Assembly: GCA_036426205.1 (NCBI GenBank)
Contig: WSYH01001195.1
Span: forward strand, 62,001 to 126,000
Length of the DNA stretch: 64,000 nt
Reading direction: 5' to 3'
Source of the DNA: Ascaphus truei
Taxonomy: Eukaryota; Chordata; Amphibia; Anura; Ascaphidae
Position numbers and translations under genes: made by a program. Position 1 is the stretch's first letter, and each line of letters begins with the position of its first letter. Below the pieces are notes generated by a model that saw nothing but the letters and a program-made list of their open reading frames with translations, was not told the DNA's origin and searched no databases. Positions 19,563 through 30,755 of the stretch are shown here, piece after piece.

Positions 19563-20242
19563 TATCCCCCACTTTTAGAGGAAAACAGTAAGGATTTTTC
19601 TCCAACATACTTTTGTAAGAGACAGGGGTGCTGCAATTTTACTCTCCTATACTGAGAAATAGGGAACACCTCCCTTTGTTGAAATTGCCTCCCCAGACGT
19701 TACTCTGCGTCTTCCTACTTACCAACTGAGCAATCTCTGATATGCCTCACTTGCCATATCAGGTTCACCCTCTCAGGACCCATCAAGACAATGTTCTCTC
19801 TCTTTCCAACCTTTTAACAAATTTTACATAGTATATAGACTGGTCCCTTCTTCCTGGTATGCTTACTTGCTTCGATGTGATCCTCTGCAAGTGAAAGGGT
19901 AGGCTGCCACTGTATCAATCATACTATGAATGTACAGAAATTATAATAATATTAAATAAAAAAGTGAAAACACAGCATTTAAAACAAAAAAAATATAATA
20001 CATAATACTGTAGGTAGTAGTTTGGATAACAATGGGGACAGCAATCCAAGGAGCAGGTAGAATAAAAAGGCAAATGGGAGACGGATAAAAGGAAGGGGGA
20101 AGGACAAAAAAAGGGGGGGAGTGAGGGAAGGAAGGTAGCAAAGAGGTGGATGAATGCCCACCAAAAGGATTGATTTGTGCACGTACGCTCTCCCAAGCTG
20201 CGCTTGGGGAGACAAACAAATTGACTTTCAGTGCGGACCCAG
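19563..20242 (-). other. LTR retroelement 3' internal remnant, then A/G-rich DNA
   Basis: The first 14 bases are the polypurine tract. The next few hundred bases, read on the minus strand, should be the 3' end of the internal region. A short open stretch (SQYRRVKLQHP...KSGGYVTG) runs into the tract, but no gag, protease, RT or integrase motif is visible, so the family cannot be named. From about 20,050 the plus strand is purine-rich (GGACAAAAAAAGGGGGGGAG near 20,102). No 5' LTR is present in the window. Confidence 0.5.
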
Positions 20243-20263
20243 CACACACGCACACACACACAC

Positions 20264-20340
<77 letters not shown>

Positions 20341-20530
20341 ACACACCACCACACCAAGCACACACACACACAACACCACATAACCCACCACACCACACAC
20401 ACACACACCACACACACACACACAACACCACATAACAACACACAACATAGAAACACACACACCCACACACACACCACACCCACACACACACACACACCAC
20501 ACAACACCACACACACCACACACACCACGC
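20243..20530. repeat. CA/TG-rich tract, about 290 bp
   Basis: Mostly (CA)n broken by CC, AA and GC steps. Long open frames on both strands (poly Thr/His or poly Cys/Val) are artefacts of the two-base repeat. Counterparts lie at 22,918-23,035, 42,617-42,885 and 62,681-62,957, each with a different internal pattern. Confidence 0.95.
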
Positions 20531-22917
20531 AAAGCCCCGATCCACGCCACCTCCTCATCTTGCAAAATTATGCAGGAAACCTGTGCTCATGCTTGGAGTG
20601 TTGGTGATGTCACCAGCTCTCAGCGCAGCATGGACGCAGCGCTAATTTGCAAGCGTGAGCTGTTGAAATATTAAGTTATATAGACATGTTGGTATTTACA
20701 TTGTATACCGTTTAATAAGAGTTTTTTTTTTCATATGTGATTTGATTACATCAGGCAAGGGTGGGGCCCAAGAAATTTCATAGATGAAAGGGGGCTCGGC
20801 ATAAAAGTTTGCTCACCCCTCCTTACACTACTTTAGTGTCATTTGGAATTAAAGCTTAACTGTAGTATGTAACATGTATAGTACAGTACATTATATTTAT
20901 CTTCATTATAAACTTGCCAACTGGGTGGAGATGAGCCAATGTCAGAGGTGTATTGTACGTACGAGTACTGGTAGAGAGGAACCTCGCTCAGAAACCCTAG
21001 ATGTTTTAGCGTGCTTTTGAGGGAGTGTGGGTATCAAAATCAGAGATGGCATAAGGAGGCACCAAAGGTCCTTCTAAAAGCGCCACAGCAAACCTTTATA
21101 ATATAATTTGGTCAGGGGTGAATTGTATATACATAAAATAAAAAAGGTTTATTAAATAACTTCGTTAAAATCGTGTTGTGTAGTGTGATGTGTATGACAC
21201 AGATAAAAATGGACTGGTTAAGTCTATGTACTACTCTGTTATGTTAGTCACTACCATAGTGAACAATGCTAAAGTGATGGTTTCACACAGGTGCCCTCAT
21301 ATGAGAGCTTATCAGGAGTGTAAAGTGTTACTGTACTTAGCATCTGATTCCTAAGTCCAGACTTAATAGTGTACTTCCGTTGTTATCGGTGCTAAACTAG
21401 ACATTGTAGACCAATAGCAGGGATAACTGCTGGCAGAGGATATCCCTAAGTAAGGCTAAAAACTGTGCTAGTGTCTCAACGTGTAGATTCTGAAGGCAAA
21501 ACACAGCCAAGAGGGTAAGTGAAATTAGCTGTTCAGTGTTTAACCTCTTCGCACATATATAGTTACTGCCAGATATTGTTAAATGAATCAGATACCCAGC
21601 TGCATATAGTTAAGTGCTGGATCTTAGGCAGGGAAGTGTATATGTTCTTCCTAAGAGGCTCCACTAGAAACGGATCAGGTATTGGTTTATGGGTTATGCA
21701 GTATGGGTATTCCCCTCTGTGTATTACATATCCTGTAGTGTGCAATTACACTCCAGTGCTGACAGAGTTCACACGTACAGGACAAGCTTGCTACACATAG
21801 TGTTACTTTGTCACAAAAGGGCAGAGTTTGAACAGGTAAATTATAGATCTGCTGTGAGAAAGTTTCGTAGGTCTGAAACCCCAGTATATTCGTTCGTGGA
21901 GTAATCAAATGTCCAACTGCATATGGTTAAATGCTAGTTCTTAGGCAGAGGAGGTGTGTTCTGTGTCCTCTAGTACATAGTAGTTTACTGCTGGAAAAAC
22001 GGGTCAGTTTTCACTGCAGGTTATATACCCAGAGACGGGGGTAAATTGTTCCGCAGATAAGTATATATACTGTGGGGGTGTATTCCTCTATATTGTTAGC
22101 ATATACTACGTGGCCAGTGTCATTTTAAACCGTAATGCAGACAAAATCGCAGTGTCACATGCGCGGTGTCACAGAACTAGCCGGAACAGTAAGCATGGCA
22201 AAGGAAAGCTTCTAGGCAAGGGGTGGTTTTTGCTGCAAATGTGGTGGTGGAAGTCCTCGGCAATAAGTCCTCGCCTCTCTCTAGGGCGCTCTTCTGCTCC
22301 AGAGCTTTGCTCGCTCTTTTTCAACGTCAACACAAGCCTTGTTTCTCTATGCAACCAGGGACGTCAAACAACGAAAGAAGCCATCCAAGAGTGCACAAAC
22401 CACCAACGTTCCCCAACCCGGTACCCACCACTGGTAACAGACCCCTTTTTTGTGGTTGTATCAGTAATGGTAACCATGAAGAAACATTGTGTCAAGCACA
22501 ACTATAACATTAGCAAGTGTTAATGGAGATTTCCACATTATTAGTTACTAATCAGGCATTACTTTGGTCATCACAATCAAAACACAACAAAACGGGGCAT
22601 AGTTTGAGAACAGGTTAAGTACACTAGATCTCTGCTGAGCAAAGTTTCTTCTAGGAAGACCCTTAACCCCGTGTAATTTGGTTGGAGTGGATCAAATGTC
22701 CAGCGTGGGGCATATTGTTAAATCTATTATCTTGAGGGCAGAGGAGGTGTCTGCCTTAACCTCAATTGCCAAAAAACAGGTAACATGAGTATCATCTGGC
22801 TCTGCTGCTGAACAAGGGGTCAGGAAGGTTTTTCAAAATTCATTCCCACACACTGGCAGGTAAATTACCCAGAAACGGGTGGTAGATTTGTTCCTGCTGA
22901 TATATATACGCGGAACA
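20531..22917. repeat. Flank module, copy A
   Basis: Starts GATCCACGCC...CTCATGCTTGGAG and recurs, with many small differences, at 23,036-24,731, 42,886-44,795 and 62,958-64,000. No protein family is recognisable. Within it a degenerate subunit of about 317 bp repeats: GCTGCATATAGTTAAGTGCT at about 21,599 against ACTGCATATGGTTAAATGCT at 21,916, with a third, poorer version near 22,700. The part at 22,250-22,450 is absent from the other copies. Confidence 0.7.
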
Positions 22918-23035
22918 CAGCCACACACACACACAGCCACACACACACACACACACAGCCACACACACACACACACAGCCACACACACACACACACAGCC
23001 ACACACACCCACACACAGCCACACACAGCCACGCA
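22918..23035. repeat. CA tract with regular CAGCCA interruptions
   Basis: (CA)n interrupted at near-regular spacing by AGCC, unlike the CC/AA interruptions of the 20.2-kb tract. It opens the second local flank module. Confidence 0.9.
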
Positions 23036-24731
23036 AAGAGCCCCGATCCACGCCCACCTGCTCATGCTTGCAAAATTATGCAGGAAACCCTGTGCTCATG
23101 CTTGGAGTGTTGGTGATGTCACCGCTCTCAGCGGCAGCATGGACGCAGCCTAATTTTGCAAGCGTGAGCTGTTGAAATATGTAAGTATTTAGACATGTTG
23201 GTATTTACATTGTATACCGTTTAATAAAGGTTTTTTTTTTTCATGTGATTTTGATTACATCAGGCAAGGGGGGCCCAAGAAATTTCATAGATGAAAAGGG
23301 GGGCTCGGCATAAAAAGTTTGCTCACCCCTCCTGTACACTACTTTAGTGTCATTTGGAATTAAAGCTTATACTGTATAGTGTAACACTGTATAGTACAGT
23401 ACATTATATTTATCTTCATTATAAACTTTGCCAACTGGGTGGAGATGAGCCAATGTCAGAGGTGTATTGTACGTACGAGTACTGTAGAGAGGAACCTCGC
23501 TCAGAAACCCCTAGATGTTGTTAGCGTGCTGTTGAGGGAGTGTGGGTATCAAAATCAAGAGATGTGCCTAAAGGAGGCACCAAAGGTCCCTTCTAAAAGG
23601 CGCACAGCAAACCTTTATAATATAATTTGGTCAGGGGTGAATTGATATATACATAAAATAAAAAAGGTTTATTAAAAACTTCGTTAAAATCGTGTTGTGT
23701 AGTGATGTTATGACACAGATAAAATGGACTGGTTAAGTCTATAGTCTACTCTGTATGCTTAGTCATACCAATAGTGAACAATGCTAAAGTATGTTTCACA
23801 CAGGTTGACATCATATGAGAGCTTATCAGGATGTAAAGGTTACTGCTTACAAGCTGATTCCTAAGTCACAGACTTAATAGTGTACTTCCGTTGTTATCGG
23901 TGCTAAACTAGACATTGAGACCTGAATAGCAGGGGATAACTGTGGCAGAGGATATCCCGTAGAGTAAGGCTAAAAACACTGTGCTAGTGTCATCAAGTGT
24001 AGGATTTGAAGGCAAAACACACAGCCAAAGAGGGTAAGTGAAATTAGTGTTATAGTGTTTAACTCTTCGCACATATATAGTTACTGCCAGATATTGTTAA
24101 AGAATCAGATACCCAGCTGCAATAGTAAGTGCTGGATCTTAGGCAGGGAATGTGTATTGTCTTCCTAAGGGCTCACTAGAAACGGACAGGTATTTGTTTA
24201 TGGGGATATGCAGTATGGGGTATTCCCCTCTGTGATTATCTATACCTGTAAGTGTGCAATTACACCAGTGCTGACAGAGTTCACACTGTACAGGACAAGC
24301 TTTGTACACTAGTGTTACTTTGTCACAAAAGGGGCAGAGTTTGAACAGGTAAGGTATAGATCTCTGCTGAGAAAGTTTCTAGGTCTGAACCCAGTATAGT
24401 TTCGTTGGAGTAGATCAAATGTCCAACTGCATATGGTTAAATGCTAGTTCTTAGGCAGAGGAGGTGTGTCTGTGTCCTCAGTACATAGTAAGTATTACTG
24501 CTGGAAAACGGGTCAGGTTTTCACTGCAGGTATATACCCAGAGACGGGGTAAATTGTTCCTGCAGATATATATATATACTGTGGGGTGATTCCCTCTATA
24601 TGTTAGCATATACTGGCAGTGTACATTTAAACCGTAATGCAGGACAAAATCGCAGTGTCACACTGCACAGGGCAGGCTTGCTGCAAATGTGGTAAGTCTC
24701 TCCAGAGCTCCTCTGTTCACCGGGTGATATA
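23036..24731. repeat. Flank module, copy B
   Basis: Second copy of the 20.5-kb module, about 2.5 kb downstream. It ends CTGTTCACCGGGTGATATA at the join with unit 2. Unit 2 carries the same phrase at about 44,590-44,609 but continues another 187 bp before its own join. Confidence 0.75.
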
Positions 24732-24756
24732 GATAATGGCTAAAGTAATTTTGCTA

Positions 24757-27024
24757 TCTGAAAGGAAGCCGAACTCAGAGTAGAGCTTGCGGAAAGAGTT
24801 GGGGCGTGATGCTAGGAGGAATTCCTGCAGAGAGTCAGTTAGATGTCATCAGACCTATAGAGAGAGAGTATCGTAATCCTTCTGTCAAACATTGATACCC
24901 GTGATATTGGGGTTCATTCATTATCTGGCAGGATAATGGTTTCTATTGCAAAGCAAACAAGCGGGCATAGTGCGTGGCACAACGCTGTCTGGTTCGTTCG
25001 ATATTCGGCGAAAGAGCAGACATAGGAGTTATCAGTTGTACTATGGCTGTCGAAAAGAGTATAGCGTGTGTTTATGCTGTTTAAGATTTGGCGAGTAAAT
25101 CCCTTTGTGAGAGTCGTGTCGTCATAACTGCCACAATCTAAGCAGATCAAAAGCCTTATTCCGCTTAAACTAATGTAGTGAAAGTAGTAATGATGAAGAG
25201 TTACGTCTATTGGAGTTCTGGTTTGGTTATGCTACATGTATTAAGTTCACCCATCCTCCTTGTGTATGTCAAGGGCTTGCCCTGCCCAGAACAAAGCAAC
25301 CTGGTCCGGAATATGGTTCAATAGTGAGAAGAATATTGTTAATCTAGTGGCCAAGATTTTTCGTATAATTTAGATCTGTATTAACAGAGATACGTACTGT
25401 AGCTAGAGACATCATGGCGATCTTTTCATCTTTTGCGGATACGAATTTGGTTTCGTAGGAGATCATACTCTGGGTGGGTGGAGACCTAAAAACAGCATAT
25501 ATTAAGACTTTGCAGTTAGATGTGCGGAGGAGTATTGTGAGAAATTTTTTGATAGTAAAGGTTTGAAAATCCATGCCGGACAGCGGGCCTTCCCATGTTC
25601 CAAAGATTTGATAGCCTCCAGGCATTTCAGGTGGCGTTACTAATTATTTTTTTTCAAGATTTATTATGTATTCTGGTTCCAGCGATCGGAGCCGCGATTG
25701 AAGTTAGAAGTTTTGAATTTTTCGCCTTTTTCTTCTTAGACTGATTCCCCACTGGGCCAGGCAGATTGTAAGAGATGCATAATATTCCTTAAGGGTCACT
25801 TATAACGTTGGGGCTATGAGAAATCTTCATTTTCATTTTTAGTATAATTTATGGATCTTAGCTTTAACCTTGCTTTTGTTATCTTACGTGCCAGCATTTT
25901 ATCCTGCCCCCCTTATTATTTTTTCATAGCTATTTCGTTGGTCCATCGCATAGCTCTCTCTGCGTTGTCACTAACAAGAGATTTAAGATAGCCCCTCTAA
26001 GAGATTATTGTCTATAGTTTTTTCTGAGAATGGGATTTGAATAGAGACGCGCGCATACTTTCTAGTTTGATAGCTTTTGCTGTGTTAATGATCACAATGA
26101 GGTTCGCATTTTTTTACTCTTTTCGAGATAGACAGAGACAATAAAGTTTACCTCTAAGCACAATTTGTGGCGCCCACCATAAGAATAAAGGGGAAACGTC
26201 CGGGGAGTTACTTATACAAAATTATGGGACCAGTTCCTCTTCCATTGTTGGAGATTTTGTGAGTTCGACAATAATGAGTCATTTAAGACCACAACTTGTT
26301 TTGTTTTTCGTTGTGAGTGGACACCCAGTTTGTAATAATTGTGAGAGTGGTATGACCAAGCAGAGCGGGGCAATGCTGGCCTGAGGGAAATGTATATCGC
26401 TAACTTCGTTGGTCAATTAAATAAAATATGAGAGAAAGAGGAAAAATCTTTTTCCTTATTGTTCATAGTCACAAGGAGTCTACTACCATAGATCTTTGGC
26501 CATGGATACGCGGACCACCAAGTTGAGGAACTATCTTTGTGGTAATGGAAACTGGGAAAGGTATTAATTTGGCGTCCATGATTGCGTTGAAATTCCCCTG
26601 CAAGAATTAGACAACTTCTGCGACAAGTTATTAAATTGTGTGAGCTCCCGGACAAAAAGGATTCTTGATTTCGTTGTTAGGGGCAATATGTTAGCTATTG
26701 TTAGATGGAGTAAGAGTTAGTAAATCCCTGTAACAATCTAAATTCTCCCCCAGACAGGATCATTTAATTTTATCAACTTTGAAGTTAAGATTTTTGTGGA
26801 AAAAGTTGATATGTAGCCACCATTCTTTTCTGTATAGCGATGAATAGTACGATAGATTGAGGGTAGTCGCACTGATACAGCAGTGATTGATACCTCCTTT
26901 TTCAGAATGCGTTTCTTGTAACAAAATGATATCTTGCTAGTCCTTGTTAGCATTGAAAGCGGCTATTCGTCTCTTACGGGGGGTATTGAGCCTGAGTTGT
27001 TTTGCGAATATTAAGTAATCTGAC
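24757..27024 (-). pseudogene. L1 ORF2 remnant, unit 2
   Basis: Counterpart of 3,610-5,786. The phrases of the endonuclease and RT are recognisable only in short pieces because of dense frameshifts. The part encoding the end of the RT and everything after it is absent, since the unit begins inside the gene. Confidence 0.8.
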
Positions 27025-28367
27025 ATTAGTATGCTTTAAAGGTACTATGATACCGTGTGAACAGAGTGATGACGTATATCATAACAGATTTGAAACAGAT
27101 ATCTTAACTATTGCATAAACAGTTTGATTGTGAACATACTCTTGAGCAGATACACATATCTAAACTTCTGCAGCAAGATAACAAATGCGTGTAGACTCGG
27201 GTGTGAGGGAGCCTGGAGAGGGTGGACACGGTAGGTGGGGCTAAAAATAGCGAACCCGGTTTCAAACTATGTTTGGGGGGCAACCAACCATTTCAGGCTC
27301 TCGTGAATGTGAGTGTATCACGGGGCAAACCTAAGCCGCAGTGATCCCTTGTTTGGAGCCAGAACCTTGAAATCAAAAGCCAAAGCAACACCCGGAGAGT
27401 ATGAGGTGCGATTTATGTGTAGTCTTACACATCCGAGAGACAGAAAAACAAGGGGGAAATCGAAACATTGTAACTATTTACATCACCGTATCTTTCCTTA
27501 ATTTTCTCAATGAGTAGATCAGACTGGACATCAGTGCTCGGCCCATCTCAAATTATATTAGTCTATAGGCGGAAGAGAGACACAAGAGAACATGCAAAAA
27601 TTATACTTAAGGTATTGGTGGAGAACAGAATCTGGGGCCTTTTTCCTCTGGGGTAAAATACATAGATCAACCCGTGACCTAGACTACTTTTACTCAGGAA
27701 ATGGTTTAGAAGTAGGCCGTGGGCTGTCCAAACCCGGGCCCAAGAGCCAAAAGCCGCGCGCCACCCCCAGCACAGGTCGCGCCCATCCACAACCCCAGTC
27801 AAAGACAGAAGCCACTGACTCAGAGCCGCCCGCCCAAAAACAGGGACACCCCCATAACGCGGCACGCCGACGGCCCACGAGGACGAGGCGGAAAACCCAA
27901 ATTGGGCCCAAAATGCAGGCCCACTGCACCAAAACAATGCAACTTAGTCAGGCTTTCTATCAGTGTCTAGGTGCTCTTCTGAGACTTTCAGCTCCCTTTA
28001 GAAACATAGCAATTTTCTGAAAAAACAAAAAAAAAAAAAAAAACATTTCCAAGAACAACCATACTTGGGAGCCTGTGTTGTAAAACGATAACCTTTCACA
28101 GTATGAGAAGTATCTTCAGGAGTATTCCCTTGATAACAAGAATCACCTTCGGTTTTGAGAGTTGTTCAAGTTAGCAAATTGACATCAGCGTGTCTCCACT
28201 CATGTTCAGGAAAAGAGAATATCTGCGATCGGTAAGCTAGGGCGTCAAACGACAAGGTTCAGCTATGAATTATGGCTCCGACAACATCCGTCGAGTCTGT
28301 AGAGTTAACTGGAAAACTCAATGAGCTGATAAGCGGCCAAATTCAAGCGGGCTGGTCTGGCTTCTCT

Positions 28368-29820
28368 TCATGCAGTTGCGGGTCTATTACCCAGTTTCTG
28401 ATACAGGGTGCTGCTGTTTAGGTGGGGGATGTAGATTCGCCTGGAGGAGCAGAGCGGCCTCCATATTTACTCTGCCAAGATTCAATGGAGACCCATTGCT
28501 CTCAATTTATCTTTGGCCTGTCTTAATGGAGAGAAAGGAATATATAGTTTTTCTTGCGATAGATGCAAAAAATATCTTGCACGCGAAACCCCAAAGGGTA
28601 AGCGTTTTTTATTATTTTCATGTGTGCTTCGCTGACCTTGTGCGAACATTTTAGTTTGTTCCACGTGATTTAGAGACAATCTGCGGAAAATGAGAAGCAG
28701 AACGTTGTCTTGTTCTATCCTTGGGGAGTAGCGATAGATCTAGCGGCTCTTAACTATCTCTCTTTACCTACGAAAGTGTGGAGACGTGTAATCACATTCG
28801 TGAGTTCTTTGAGTCCAGGCCATTTAGGGCTATGCCAGTCTATGTGCTAGTCAATATGAGAGTTATGTCTTCCATCATTTCTGGTAACAGAAGCCACGAA
28901 GAGCTGGATGAGATATGCGTACAGCACTGAGCATTTGTCCACTTCCTTCGGGACCCCTACTGATCAGCCCAGATTATTGCGTCCTTGATATGGTTATTCC
29001 AGATCTTCCCCTTTTTTCGAAAATTGTTTTAACTTGTGCTTTTTAATTCATGGCTGTCGGGCTGGGCGTCTCGGACCGAGGGGTAGGTTGTCACGTTATC
29101 CTCAAGTACACGATAAGGTACTCCATAGACGCTAATTCTCCTCTGACGATACACTGGCGACACACTTTATTCGAGCTTGCTATAGTCCCACGAGTTATGG
29201 ATACCCAGGTGTATTGAGGTTTGTGACGTTTTTTCTGCCGAGGCATTGAGTTATTTTCCAAGCAGGATTGAAGCATTTTATTCAGATTGGCCCTGCAATA
29301 CTGCACCAGCTATATATATAATAATGACATTTCAATTCATGAATTTTTTATGCCATCTGGTATAGACACGCGACGCATTGCAGCCTATTAATCCTACTCA
29401 TTATCATTTAACAGATCAGCCGCCATCAGCCAGGCATATGAACCCAGGCTGAGGATGGCAAATGCAACGGGGTTGTCAGAGGTGAGGAGCGGCCGCATTC
29501 CAGCGTATCTGCAGGATAACATACCGGGGGTATTTGTCGAATAAAGTGCCTGTCGCGTGCAGTTATGACGGAAACTCTGCATTCGGAGCAGAAGAGCTTT
29601 TAATGTCTGCGCCAACCGCAAATTTATTTCGACGGAGGTAGAAGCCGGCGTATCTGTACTCCTTCTCAGAGGTCAGGTATGATTCTAGAGTCTTCGCCAG
29701 CGATAGACGCGTCTTGATCTTTTAGTTACTGTCTGTTGTTTTTTTTTAAAGAAGAGTGAGAGCCCGCGGTTTTTTTTTGGTGTTTGGTAGGTGGATATTT
29801 ATTCGTATTGTCTGTGGATA
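28368..29820 (-). pseudogene. L1 ORF1 remnant, unit 2
   Basis: Counterpart of 7,046-8,419, shattered by small indels. It carries the same MITE at about 29,152-29,562. Confidence 0.75.
29152..29562. mobile_element. MITE in L1 ORF1, unit 2
   Basis: Same insertion point as in unit 1; the left end CACTGGCGACACAC is preserved and the right end is degraded by indels. Confidence 0.65.
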
Positions 29821-30598
29821 AGTGAGCTAAGATATTGTTTGGGTATCGTAAGTTTCGTTTTTCTTTTTACATTGACAAAACCCTCATTCCTGAAGCACCA
29901 TCGATCATCACATTTTTTTTATTATAGGATTAGGGATGGAGATTGAGAAGGTATTGGGCGGGGAAAAACTCAGAGCCCTGTTTTCAATTTTTCAGTGGCT
30001 TGCATATGTCTAGTGGTGTTCTGTTGCCTTGAACTCCTCTGGCCAAGGCGGCCATTTTGCGAACTCCTCGGAGGTGTTAGGATGGAAAACACACGGGCAC
30101 ATCCCTCTCTCACTCAGCCCTATAGCTCTGCACCTCTCTTGAGCTTCTCAGGGAACCAGTTTGTTGATTGTATGCAGTGCAGTGTCTTGTAAAAACTGTT
30201 TTGCACAAGTGATTTTACAGTCTCTATAGTCCCTTGACTTGAGTTAAGGCTGTTTTGTATATTTATTATTATGTTTGTACATCCTGTGCGGGAGCTTGTG
30301 ACTTTAAACTCAAGCCCGGCAGCATGGCCCCATTTGGAATTTTGCTGACACGCAGGCTGGAACGCACAGAGAGCCAGGCGCTACCCTCCATGCAGCAGCT
30401 CTGCCCAGTACTTTCACCTGCGAGCAGGCCCAGGAAGGCGGGAGGGGCAAGCGGAGGGAAGGGAATGCAGGTAGGCAGGCGGTAGATCGGCACGCGCCCC
30501 GGCTCACCCCGAGGCGGGCCTACGCGCAGGAGAGATAAATCGTCCACTCAGCCCCCTCTCCGTTACCGATGCGAGCCCATTTTTAGGCATAAGTCATT

Positions 30599-30755
30599 TC
30601 GGTAGGGCAAAGAAAGATCATAAGTAGAGTGCACTAATGTGACATCTATCATTGTAAGTGTAGAGTAGGTTGTTACTCTGATCTGTCTACACGTACAAGA
30701 TAAGATGCCCACATTGGTGCCACCTCTACTGAATGAATCTTATCTGTACCCTCCC
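30599..30755. mobile_element. Foldback element, unit 2
   Basis: Counterpart of the unit 1 foldback. The arms no longer pair cleanly (for example TAGGGCAAAGAAAGATC against TAGGTAAAGATAAGATC), as expected from random read errors on the two arms. Confidence 0.65.

Noticed and set aside
20146..20607. Long open frames of Thr/His or Cys/Val repeats in the CA tracts (also near 22.9, 42.6 and 62.7 kb)
   Set aside because: A two-base repeat is open in several frames on both strands; the residues only mirror CA/TG and there is no domain.
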